Shown: in pieces, positions 1-10,200 of the stretch
Position numbering within the stretch: position 1 is the stretch's first letter
How the letters are laid out: each line of letters starts with the position of its first letter
Source of the DNA: Halpernia sp048269545
Lineage (GTDB): Bacteria > Bacteroidota > Bacteroidia > Flavobacteriales > Weeksellaceae
Length of the DNA stretch: 64,000 bases
Direction of reading: 5' to 3'
Assembly (NCBI RefSeq): GCF_048269545.1
Contig: NZ_JBLXIJ010000007.1
Location: 1 to 64,000, forward strand
Made by a program: the position numbers and the translations under genes
Notes under the pieces: generated by a model
The model's database searches: none
What the model was told of the DNA's origin: nothing
The model's input: only the letters and a program-made list of their open reading frames with translations

Positions 1-3
1 AGC

Positions 4-27
4 AAATATAGATATTATTCTATATTT
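4..27. promoter_or_regulatory. possible operator palindrome upstream of the HTH gene
   Basis: Eight-base perfect inverted repeat (AAATATAG, 8-base spacer, CTATATTT) lying 38 bases before the start of a helix-turn-helix gene. Position and symmetry fit an autoregulatory operator. The DNA is very AT-rich, so chance symmetry is possible. Confidence 0.35.
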
Positions 28-64
28 ACAAAAATAATAATGATATAATTCAATATTAAATAAT

Positions 65-514
65 ATGACAATTACTGAAAGATTACAGAAGTACATGGTA
101 CACAGAAACTTAAATGCAAATAAAATGACAGTAGATGCTGGACTGTCTGTGGGATTAATTGGTCGAGCGATAAAAAACGATTCTGGTTTAAATTCTGAAA
201 CTATAGAGAAAATACTCATTACCTATACCGATTTAAATCCGGAATGGTTTGTTTCTGGAAATGGAGAAATGATCAGGACAAATAATCAAACGATAAACAG
301 TAACGGTTCAACCAACAGTGTAAACAGTAATATAAATGGAAATATTAGTGGTAACGTAACGATCTCTCACAGCGAGTTTTCCAATATGATCGATTTGCAA
401 AAAGGCTATCAGGAAATCCAGAAGGAATTTGCCGACAGATTAAAGACAAGTCAGGATCAATTAACCGAATGCATGAAGCAAGTTACGATAGTTTTAGAAC
501 TTTTAAAAAAATAA
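65..514 (+). CDS. helix-turn-helix (phage-repressor-like) regulator
   Basis: 149-residue protein. The first 65 or so residues look like a lambda-repressor-type helix-turn-helix (MTITERLQKYM, then AGLSVGLIGRAI as the probable recognition region), followed by an NPEWFVSGNGEM segment common in Bacteroidota phage- and element-borne regulators. A Ser/Asn-rich linker (about 75-100) leads to a C-terminal predicted coiled coil (about 105-149) that probably mediates oligomerisation. It sits directly upstream of a secreted protein and a tyrosine recombinase in the same orientation, as expected for the regulator of a small integrative element. The target is not known; the palindrome at 4-27 is a candidate. 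Confidence 0.75.
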   Translation: MTITERLQKYMVHRNLNANKMTVDAGLSVGLIGRAIKNDSGLNSETIEKILITYTDLNPEWFVSGNGEMIRTNNQTINSNGSTNSVNSNINGNISGNVTISHSEFSNMIDLQKGYQEIQKEFADRLKTSQDQLTECMKQVTIVLELLKK

Positions 515-516
515 TA

Positions 517-1191
517 ATGAAGAAGATTATAATTTTAAGTTCACTTTTAATTGCGGGAAACTTTTTTGCTCAAAAGAAAAAATCAGCCATCAGCGATTGG
601 AAGAATAAAGATTCTGAGATTGCGAATACAATTTTTTCTAAATCTGGACAAAAGTCAAAATCTTCTGATAACATAAAAAAGGATTTAATAGAATTGCAGA
701 AAATTTTAAAAATTGAAATCATTAATGAAGGAGATTGGGAAAAACTAAATCAAATTTCTTGGTTTCGTTTTGTGAAAATTAATGACGGAAATTTTAACCA
801 GATTATTAATTCTGAAAATTTAGATTTGGTGGCAAATTCTGATATCACAAATAATTGGAAAGATGAGAACGGCAATATTAGTTTTAGATCAATTTCAGAA
901 CCTCTGAAAATTTCACAAGAATACAATGGTAAAAAGAATGAAAAAGGACAATTAAATACACCTTTAACTGCAAATGAAATTTATGAAACATCCGCTCCTG
1001 TTTCATCCTTTTCCTTCCAAATTTACACCCATCGAAAAGATAACAATTCTACTATTTCCACTAATTTGACCAAAACAATAAATATTTACGAAAATAATAT
1101 TTTGGTGAAAACCTTTACTTATTCCTATGAAGATTTAAAAAAAGTTGGAGGTATTTCGGTGAAAAATTTCAGTGTAGGTGAATTAAAATAA
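517..1191 (+). CDS. hypothetical secreted protein
   Basis: The start at 517 is chosen because it gives a good signal peptide (MKKIIILSSLLIAGNFFAQ) and lies two bases after the preceding stop codon; an in-frame ATG at 469 would add residues without signal character and overlap the regulator. The mature protein of about 205 residues is Lys/Asn/Ser-rich and I do not recognise a family. It lies between the HTH regulator and the recombinase, 15 bases before the latter, so the three probably form one transcript. It could be a cargo gene of an integrative element. Role unknown. Confidence 0.65.
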   Translation: MKKIIILSSLLIAGNFFAQKKKSAISDWKNKDSEIANTIFSKSGQKSKSSDNIKKDLIELQKILKIEIINEGDWEKLNQISWFRFVKINDGNFNQIINSENLDLVANSDITNNWKDENGNISFRSISEPLKISQEYNGKKNEKGQLNTPLTANEIYETSAPVSSFSFQIYTHRKDNNSTISTNLTKTINIYENNILVKTFTYSYEDLKKVGGISVKNFSVGELK

Positions 1192-1206
1192 TCTAAAGCA
1201 GACTAA

Positions 1207-2475
1207 ATGGAAGTTAAATATCATGCTCAATTTTTACTGGATAAAGAAAAGGATAAACCGACAGCAAAAGTTCGCTTCCGAATAAAATGGAATGAAAAAG
1301 TTGTAGCATTTAATCTAGGCTATAGAGTTGATATTGAGAAATGGAGCGTGGAAACACAGCGTTGCAAAACGAATACTACTCACGGAGATAAAAAGGTATC
1401 AGCCAGCATTATAAACAAATCAATTCAAAAATTTGAAAAGGTTTGTGCGGATATATTTAACGATATTCAACTTAATAATCTTGATTTAGATAAGGATGGA
1501 TTTAAGGATCAATTTAATGTGGGAATGGGTAAAATTTCAAAGAATCAAATTTCAAAAGAAAAAACATTCTTTGAAGTGTTCGATATGTTCACATTGGAAG
1601 AATCGAGAATGAATATCTGGACGCCTGCAACAGTCGCTAAATTTCAAACAGTAAAAAACCATTTAGTAAAATTCAATCCGGAATTAACCTTTGAGTTTTT
1701 TTCTGAAGAAGGTTTATTTAAATATCAATCCTTTTTACAAAAAAATTTAAAATTTAAGAATTCAACTGTTCTAAAACAATTTTCATTTTTAAGGTGGTTT
1801 TTACGATGGGCTACCAAAAAGAAAATAAACGTAATAAATGACTACGAGTTTTTTCGTCCCAAATTAAAAACAACCCAGAAGAAAATTATATTTCTAAATC
1901 AATTAGAATTAAAAAAATTAAGAGAATATAAAATACCGAAACAGAAAATCTATCTCGAAAGGGTTCGGGATGTATTTCTCTTTCAATGTTTTACAGGACT
2001 TCGATATTCTGATGTTGCCAATCTTCGAAAAACCGATGTAAAGAAAAGCACAATTGAAATTACAACTGTTAAAACTTCTGACAGTTTAATAATTGAATTG
2101 AATAAATTCAGCAAAGATTTATTGACTAAATATGCTAATTCTTCCCTATCTGAAAATAAAGCATTCCCTGTAATTACAAACCAAAAGATGAATGATTACT
2201 TAAAAGAACTGGCGGAATTGGCAGAAATAGACGAACCAATAAGGCAGACTTACTACAAAGGAAATCAACGAATTGATGAAGTGCTCCCAAAACATTCTTT
2301 ACTTGGCACACACGCTGGAAGAAGAACTTTTATCTGTAACGCTTTATCATTAGGAATTTCACCACAGGTTGTTATGAAGTGGACTGGCCACAGTGATTAC
2401 AAAGCGATGAAACCTTACATTGATATTGCCGATGAAACAAAAATAAATGCGATGGAGAAATTTAATATGCTTTAA
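1207..2475 (+). CDS. tyrosine-type site-specific recombinase/integrase
   Basis: 422 residues, the usual size for Bacteroidota phage/ICE-type integrases. An N-terminal arm-binding domain (about 1-110) and a SAM-like core-binding domain (about 120-215) precede the catalytic domain. The catalytic residues are visible: R266 in FTGLRYSDV, H369 and R372 in GTHAGRRTF, H395 in WTGHSDY and nucleophile Y404 in MKPYIDI. All are present, so the enzyme looks intact. It probably integrates the element that carries the upstream HTH and secreted-protein genes. No tRNA or clear att direct repeat is visible in the window, so the element's borders are not defined; one may lie left of position 1. Confidence 0.9.
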   Translation: MEVKYHAQFLLDKEKDKPTAKVRFRIKWNEKVVAFNLGYRVDIEKWSVETQRCKTNTTHGDKKVSASIINKSIQKFEKVCADIFNDIQLNNLDLDKDGFKDQFNVGMGKISKNQISKEKTFFEVFDMFTLEESRMNIWTPATVAKFQTVKNHLVKFNPELTFEFFSEEGLFKYQSFLQKNLKFKNSTVLKQFSFLRWFLRWATKKKINVINDYEFFRPKLKTTQKKIIFLNQLELKKLREYKIPKQKIYLERVRDVFLFQCFTGLRYSDVANLRKTDVKKSTIEITTVKTSDSLIIELNKFSKDLLTKYANSSLSENKAFPVITNQKMNDYLKELAELAEIDEPIRQTYYKGNQRIDEVLPKHSLLGTHAGRRTFICNALSLGISPQVVMKWTGHSDYKAMKPYIDIADETKINAMEKFNML

Positions 2476-2686
2476 AATTTTGAATATGAAAAATTTTGAA
2501 TCACTAAAAACATAGCAAATATTGCAGAACCTGTCGCATTTTAAATTTATCTTGCGATATATTTTTGCAACTGAAAAAATGAGAGATTATTTAAAGTTTT
2601 AAGATTGTAGTACAAATGTTAGTTTGTGTCATTTTAATTGAAAATATTTTTTGCCCTAAGAACCGCATATTTGTAAAAAATTAAAT

Positions 2687-3043
2687 TTGGGCATCTATAC
2701 TATTTATCACAGCAATGTAAAACTCTGCTATTCTCTTGGGATTGAAAAACAAATTTTCCTTGAAAATTTTTTAGAAAAAATCCCTAAAACAACCTCCCAT
2801 TATTGGAAAACAAAAAAAGCAGAAGATTTTTGTGGTTCGGAATATGAAGAAATATCTAATTGTAGTTTACAGAAACTCAAAATTATTGCAGAGATTAGAG
2901 CAAAACATTTGCTGAAAGTTTTCGTTTCTTTTTGCAGGCTTTACTTTTTTGTTTTAAATATTTTAGGCGTTAAAAATTTTCAAAATTTGGCTGTCTGTAA
3001 ATTTGCTTCTTCTCATATCCTAAAATTAAGTGTTTTTTGTTAA
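2687..3043 (+). pseudogene. N-terminal fragment of a transposase-like HTH protein
   Basis: Open frame of about 118 codons with only a TTG start. Its first 60 residues (YHSNVKLCYSLGI, then IPKTTSHYWK, then CGSEYEE) resemble, from memory, the N-terminal DNA-binding region of some Flavobacteriia insertion-sequence transposases. The expected catalytic part is missing and the frame runs into hydrophobic low-similarity sequence. With an IS110 fragment immediately downstream, this looks like nested transposon debris. Family assignment is tentative. Confidence 0.4.
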
Positions 3044-3060
3044 TAATTTTAGGGTAATAA

Positions 3061-3456
3061 CTTGTCCAGTTTCTAGGGGGACTTACAGTTCCTGGTGTTG
3101 GGAAAATTACAGCATTGCTTTTAATATGTTTTACCAATGAGTTTACCATGTTTAAAACACCTAGAGAATTAGCTTGTTATTGTGGTGTTGTACCATTTGA
3201 ACATACTTCTGGGAAAAGCGTAAGAGGTAAACCCAAAGTCCATTTTATGGCAAATAAGAAACTAAAGAAGCAACTTCATATGTGCGCATTATCAAACATT
3301 GCACACAATACAGAAATGAAAACCTATTTTGACAGAAAAGTTAAAGAAGGAAAAAATAAAATGTTGGTTTTAAACAACATAAGAAATAAAATTGTGCATA
3401 GAATTTGCGCTTGTGTTAGAGAAAATAAAATGTATGAGCTGAGAAACGTAGCCTAA
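3061..3456 (+). pseudogene. C-terminal fragment of an IS110-family transposase
   Basis: In-frame sequence from about 3061 reads LTVPGVGKITALLL, followed by TPRELACYCGVVPFEHTSGKS, GKPKVHFMANKKLKKQLHMCAL and a Lys-rich end. This is the Transposase_20 domain found at the C-terminus of IS110 transposases, including the helix-hairpin-helix-like PGVGKITA motif and the conserved serine region. The N-terminal DEDD (RuvC-like) domain of roughly 200 residues is absent, and an in-frame stop lies at 3058. The element is therefore a dead remnant. It adjoins the 3' end of the toxin operon, a typical place for IS-driven rearrangement. Confidence 0.85.
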
Positions 3457-3547
3457 ATTTTATAACTTTACAAAGTCAAAGCGAAGCGGAAACAGGCTCT
3501 GTTGGGGAACAACCTGCGAGGAATAAACTTTGATGCCGACGAATAAT

Positions 3548-3574
3548 AAAAGGAAGGTTAAATTCCTTCCTTTT
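3548..3574. terminator. stem-loop terminator at the end of the toxin operon
   Basis: Perfect 10-bp stem (AAAAGGAAGG / CCTTCCTTTT) with a 7-base loop. On the minus strand it lies downstream of the immunity gene and orphan toxin scrap; on the plus strand it follows the IS110 remnant. It probably ends transcription from both sides. Confidence 0.6.
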
Positions 3575-3640
3575 ACCTTTATTATTCAGAGGCTTTATAT
3601 GCCTAAGAAAACCCCACAAAGTTTTTGCAGATTTATTTGG

Positions 3641-3713
3641 TTATGACATAGTAATCGGGTCTATACCAATTCTATAATTTCTGTAGCCAAAGCAAGGAGC
3701 GTCTAATATATTA
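3641..3713 (-). pseudogene. orphan toxin C-terminal fragment
   Basis: Right after the immunity-gene stop codon, the minus strand reads about 24 codons ending ...FGYRNYRIGIDPITMS. The full-length RHS protein upstream has WGNYRIGIDSDRHVRH near its C-terminus. At DNA level about 20 of 21 bases match over the AAATTATAGAATTGGTATAGA stretch. This is best read as the tail of a displaced, older toxin cassette left beyond the current immunity gene, the usual trace of toxin-tip exchange. It has no start codon of its own. Confidence 0.65.
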
Positions 3714-4259
3714 TTACCAATCGGGTTTATATTGCTTCCAATCTTCGGGAATTTTTTCGGATTTTTGATACACATAACAAATATACTCAGAGGGGTTAAA
3801 TAACAAAGTATTTCCTTCTTCAAGTAAATACAGTTTATCTCCCTCTACTTTCAAACGATAAGTTCCTTTAAATAGATTCCCATTTTGGTCTGCAAATTGA
3901 GAATCAATTTTTATAATATTATTATTCAAATAAACAATTCCTCTTTTCCCAGAAATTTGAGGATTGGGATTTACCATTCCAAAACTGAAAAACCTAACTC
4001 GACCATTTTCATAAAACTGTATTTTTCTATCTACATCTGATCCAATATCTCTAATTTTATTAAAATTTTTATCTGCCATGTAGAAGTCAATTTTTTTATA
4101 AAAACAAGAGATGTCTATTGATTTGAAAATTATAGGGTTAAACTTATCAATATTTTTAAATTTTTTAGTCAGCACTTTTGTTCCATTTTCTAAGCGCTTT
4201 GCTTGTGCACATGAATGAATAAAAACAGAACTAAACAATATTATTATAATTCTTACCAT
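3714..4259 (-). CDS. candidate immunity lipoprotein of the RHS toxin
   Basis: 181 residues beginning MVRIIIILFSSVFIHSCAQ: a hydrophobic signal followed by a lipobox-like IHSC, so probably a lipoprotein with Cys17 as the anchor. No acidic surface-export signal follows the cysteine, so a periplasm-facing position is likely. The rest is a beta-rich domain I do not recognise. The ATG overlaps the stop of the RHS gene (ATGGTAA, 7-base overlap), suggesting translational coupling. Position, overlap and small size are the hallmarks of cognate immunity genes in polymorphic toxin loci. The function is inferred from context only. Confidence 0.6.
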   Translation of the reverse strand: MVRIIIILFSSVFIHSCAQAKRLENGTKVLTKKFKNIDKFNPIIFKSIDISCFYKKIDFYMADKNFNKIRDIGSDVDRKIQFYENGRVRFFSFGMVNPNPQISGKRGIVYLNNNIIKIDSQFADQNGNLFKGTYRLKVEGDKLYLLEEGNTLLFNPSEYICYVYQKSEKIPEDWKQYKPDW

Positions 4260-7200
4260 GATGTAAATTTATTTCTTGTTTGATATTGAAAATATGACTT
4301 CATTCCTCCAGATAATACTTGGAAGCCAGGTTGTGGAGAAATCCATTGATGAGCTAAAACATTTTGAATAGGGTGTCTTACATGCCTATCAGAATCTATA
4401 CCTATTCTATAATTTCCCCATCCAATATAAGCTGCCCCCAATCTATATCTTGGTCCAATTTCTTCTACTAATCCATATTTTAGTTTTGCTCCATATCCCC
4501 CATCTATATAATCACCCCAATTATTAGCTCTACCTAGTTCCATTCCTATCATTGTTGGGTAATCATGACCTAAGTTCTCATAATAGCTATTACTATATCT
4601 TTCTCCTGTAAATAAATTAAATCCAGCATGAAAGTCTCCAATATTTACAGTCATTGCGGCTGTTCTCCATCTGTCATTGTTATCTCCTAAATGAGTACCA
4701 CTTGGTCCAGAAGCGAAAGGACTACCATCATTTTCATAGGTTAAAGAAAAATCTCCGCTTCCTAAACCTATAATTCCAGTTTGTTGAGGATGTAAACCAC
4801 TCCATTTGTTGGTTCCCAAGCTCATACTAAAAGCTTTACTGCTATAACCAAGCATTGCAGATTTTCTGTATTCCCAACCACTTGCTCCACTTCCTGCATG
4901 TCCTCCATAATGCATTAAACCAAAACCTCCAGATATTGAAAAATCTCCTGCATGAAAAGTAGCACTAATATTTGCGCCAAATCCCCATCCATTTCCTATT
5001 GCTATACTTGGTGAAATACTGAAATCAAAATCTTCAATGCTAATGTTCATAGGTGGTATGACACAGGAAATTGCCGTATTAATGGCAGAATTTCCTACAA
5101 AATTCCACATTACCGAGGAAACTTTTCCGCTTGCTAATCCTGCGGTATTATAACTTATCCACCCCATTATTGCAAACTGAAAACCTGCCTTCACAGCACT
5201 CCATCCCCATTGACCTGTCATTATACCATGAGAAACATAGCCTATTACAAAACTAGCGGCCGCAACTATTAAATCATCGATTCCAAACCATTCTCCATTG
5301 GAATCACTATATATCAAAGGATTATTTAAGACATACCCGTACTTGTTATAGTTTTGGGTATTGGTAGGATCCTGTATGTTTTCATCTGCGTTTAAGAACC
5401 TGCGAAGTAAAGGATCATATAATCTACCATTCATATGGATGATGCCCACTTCGGCAAAATGCTCATGTGAGGTGTAACCACGGTCTATTAATAACGCCGT
5501 ATTATCAATAATATTTTTATCGGTGATAATTGCACCGGTGCCTATTTTGAGGTGGGTGAAATTACCCCAGGCATCATAATGCCTTTGCTCTAAAGCATTG
5601 CCGTTTTCATCTGAGACCGCTAAGATACTGCCCAGATAATCCTTGTGCAGAAACTTATACGACCCCTTCGTCTCCGTGTAATTTTTAATAAAGACGATGT
5701 TGCTGTCATAAGGTGTACCTCCTATGTAAAGCAGATGCTTTTCTTTGCCCGTCACATTGTCCTTTAAGATCTCATAACTACCGTCTTCACTATAAAACTT
5801 TGTAAATTTTCCCTCCTGGTCGGCAGCAAAATTACCGCCATACGTTACACGCTGTCGCATAGCCGTAAGACCATACTGGAAGGCTACATCTCCTTTTATC
5901 CCATCTATAAATATCGGATCATTATTCTCGTTATAAGAAATAGTCTGGATAAGATCGTTATTATAATTTGCAGTTCCAGCCGCATTCAATACTACACTCG
6001 AAGGGCGATAAAGCGAAGTGGTGTTTTCAAACTTAATAGTTCCTACCTGGTCATTTGAAGTAATTCTTCCTTTTATATCATAAACGTTGTTAGACAATAC
6101 ACCAGTCTTGGGATTTGTCCAGTTGAGAAGCCTGTTATTATCATCATAGGTAAAAGACTCGGAAAGATTAAAATCCCCACCTCGCGTTCTGTGGGTAAGT
6201 TCATTTTTAATGGCGTTAAACGTGTAGCCCATTTGCAGAACCGTGTTGCCACCAACGGTTTTTGTGTGGGACGTGTTTATTAAAAAATAATTGGCATCAT
6301 AAAGATTATTAATAGTAGTACCACCCAGTTTTGCGGATTTAACCAAACCTTTGGCGTTCGTCTCATCTAACTGCCATAATATTTTTCCTGAAGTTTTATC
6401 TTTTACTTGGTAAAGATCTCCACTCCAAGAAGAATAAACATTTTCTATAGTAACCTTGGTGAGGATACCGGAAGAATATAAACTTTTTTCGTAAGAAGAG
6501 ACGCGCGCTTTATCATCATAGGTGATGCCTTTCTGCATAAAGTATTTGCCGTTGCTGCTCTCACCTGAAGAGATTGTTTTACCCTGGCTGTCAAAATTGA
6601 TGTATGAACTGAAAGCCTCACCTTTAGAAGTTCCGGATTTACCAATGACCCTGCCTTTATCATCATAACTAAAAGCGATGACTTTATTGGTAGAAGTCCC
6701 GTCAGTGGAGGTTTCTTTTTGGGTGATTAATTGCCCTAAAGAATTATAAGTATATTCTTTGGTTCCTTTCGGACTTTTGATTTTTGAAATGGTTCCGAAG
6801 TAACCTTGGTAGGTATATTCGTACACACCGTTTGAGGGATCGTCAAATTTAATTTTATTACCCCAGGCGTCGTAAGTAGTCTTTACACTATTGGTGTCAT
6901 ACTTGGCTTCGGTCTGTTCGCCGGCGGCGTTATATGCAAAAGTAATGGTTCCGCCCTTGTCGGTGGTACTTACAACATTCCCAAGCGCATCCGTAGTTTT
7001 AGTATTGGTTCGGTTATAGCCATTCAATTCTTTTACAGAAGTGGTTTTACCCGAAACCGAAGTTTCCATTTTCTTTCCGTTAAAAGCGGTTGCTGTTGCC
7101 TTTCCGGGGTAAACAGTGTCATCATAGGCGATCACGTTCCAGCGTGGTGTTTCTGAACCTTCAAAATAAGGCTCTGAATCTTTGGTTTTTCTGCCCAAAA

Positions 7201-10200
7201 TATCAAACTCAACCGATTTAGAAGTATAAACCCCTTGCACAAAGCCTTTGGTGGTAGATTTGTAATTTTGACCTAAATTATTGGTATAGGTTATTTTCTG
7301 ATCATTGTCAGGTGAGTATTCGGTTACTTTAGTGTCACCATTCCCTAATTTTTCATAGGTATAAGAAGTGGTACCACTGAGATTATTTTTTGTTGTCAGT
7401 AATTTCCCCCAGGCATCATAAGTGTTTGTTAATTTATTTAATAGAGGATTGATTTGAGTTAGAACCTGGCCCCAATCATTATAGGTGATATTGGTTTCCA
7501 AACCAAGATTGTCTGTGGTCTTGGTAACAAATCTTCCCTGTGGCTCGTACGTGCTTTTGATAGTCTGTTTATTTGCATCGATACTATTACTTGATACTTT
7601 TTGGGTAATATTCCCGAAGCCATCGTAGGTGTACTTTTCCTGTAACCAGCCGGTATTATCCCTATTCCAGGTTTTTTGTGTATCTAAAAGGTTATTAGCA
7701 TAGGTGTAATCTACTTTTGCAGATTTAGTATCTCCATAAGCCACCATTGTCTCAGTCTTAGACTGGGGACGACCCACAAAATAGTCTTTTCCAACTCCTG
7801 TTAGATTATGCGTGTAATCTAAAGTTGTTGTTTTTATACCATATCCACTATTAATATTTGAAATGGTCTTGTTTGGAAGATAATAACTACCGTACTCTAC
7901 CGTGTCGGTAGTCGTATCGTTTGTGATAAAGTTTTTCGAAGTTGTAGATGTTGGAACAATTGCGGTAACAATTTTTGTTTTGTTGGCGTCTGAAATAGTT
8001 CCCGTCTGAACTACATTATTAAGTAGTTTATCCGTTTTGTAGGTGGTTGATTTAAATGATGTTAACTGTGTATTGTTAACAGATAGATCTGTTGGAAATA
8101 TTTGGGATTCAATGTTAGTATGAATCGACCATTCTTTTACAGGAACGCCCTCATTTAGTGGGTCTATTTCTGCGCCACTCCATATCTTTGTATTCTCAAA
8201 TCCTGCCGCATACCAAGAAGAACGGGCAGTCTGCCGGAAACCAATCATACCACGTCCTTGAAGATGCGTAATCATTCCACGATAACGGAAATCCTGTAAT
8301 CTTATAAGTGGTGTACCATTAACCGTGATATTTTGCTGAAGTTGTGATACTGCAAAGGACTGAGAAACTTTATCCAATTCAACATAAGGATATTGCTCTT
8401 TTTTTACAGGTGCATAAAAATTAGGATTTACAGTTGGATCTAGTTCTTTATAATCTATTTGTGTATTGATGCCACCTTGCGTAACAGAGTTTATATTTTT
8501 GTCATTTGAAAGACTATAATGGTTATAACTAATAATTTTTCGGTCATTTGCATCGGTCAAAGAATTAGAAATAAAATTAATTTTAGAAACAGTATTATTT
8601 ATTCTAAAATTACCATATACAGGTGTCATTTGTGTTCCACCTTTTAAATTTGTAAAAAGAGTTGTCATTTTATATGACCATCTGAATTGAGGATTAGTAG
8701 GATTATACTGAAATTCAGAATACTTCCAAAGTATTAAATTACTAAATCCGCTTCCTTGATAGTTATAACCAGCATAAAAATTTACAAAATCAGATTTTCC
8801 ATCATTATCTAAATCAACCATACCCGGGTAAGTGTAATCTTGATAAGTATTTGAAGGGTTATCATTCTTGTAATAGGAAGCAAAACCTTGTAAAAATTCT
8901 GATAAACCTGCACCATTATTAAGATATATTGACCAACCTTGGTTGTAAACAGAACTCTGTGAACCTTTATTTAACGGTGCTAAAATTTCAATGTTTCTGT
9001 CTCCGTTCAAATCCCCAAATTGAATTGCGTCTGTATATCCTTTAACTAAAAAAGTGTTTTTTAATGCAACCACATAATTATTGTTACTTTTCTTTATTGA
9101 ATATTGAAAAACATCATTTAATGGAGTTGAAACTGTTTGTTGTACAACTTCTCCAGTTAGCCCTTGTTTAGTGTAGAAACTGACCGATTCATTTGTTTCT
9201 TTTGCTTTAATTGAGATAATATCTTGTACACCATCATTATCAAAATCCAAAATAGAAGATTTTGCAAGAATATCTTTATCTGTTGGTGGTAAAATAGTAT
9301 GTATGGTATTTGCAATTAAATCACTATTATCAATTACAATAGTTCTATAGCCGAGATTATTACAAAGCCATGTCGTTTTAAGTGGATCTTCAACTATTAC
9401 TCGTTGATAACATTTGGCATCAGCGACAGAGAAGATAAGTTCTGAAAGCCCATCTGAATCTATATCAACTTCTTTAAAATCGATTGGTTGAGATTTTTTA
9501 GACTCTGATATATAATTATAACTTGGTGGCGTAATTGAATATAAGTTGTCATCAAAATTAATTTGGCTTGCATTAATTGTTTTTGTATATTCGAGTACCA
9601 AGGGATTAGTAGTAGTGTTCAAGACAGACGAATCACTTTTAATAGAATAATAGTTTAATTCTAAATTACCAGTTGTATGTGGATCAGAATTATTATTGCT
9701 TGTAATAATAAGACCTTGTTTAGGTTTAATATAATTATCAGCAGGCTTAATATTAAATGTTAATAAAGTTGAGGTTAAGTATGCGCTTGATGGTCCCAAA
9801 TAAACATAAGGGGGAGCGGTATTATTAATTGCATCAAAATATATGTAATCGCCTTCAGGTTTTCCATTTTGTGCAGGTTGTCTTAATATAAAATCAATAA
9901 AACCATCCCCGTTGTAATCACCTGATGTTATGACATTTTGAAAATCTCCAAATGGTTTTTCGCTAGTGCTTGTAACTAAAGATTTTGTAGTAAATGTGAT
10001 AGGATTTGCTGATTCATTCTGTGAGTTGAATTCCTGTACGCTTTTTACAAATTGATAGCTAAGTGTATTCGTGGTGTCATTATTAATATTTGGACTTTCA
10101 TAATTAACCACATACTTTTTAAACTGTGCTCCATTTGTGCTAACAAGAACATTTTCCAGTAATTTGTCTTGAATAAATTCAACTCCATTTACAAAAGATT

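Noticed and set aside
2500..2690. Possible CRISPR-type repeat (TTGTAGTACAAATG)
   Set aside because: Occurs only once; no spaced repeats and no cas genes in the window.
3641..3823. 60-codon minus-strand frame as a separate gene
   Set aside because: Its first part is out-of-frame immunity-gene sequence; only the last 24 codons match the toxin tip.
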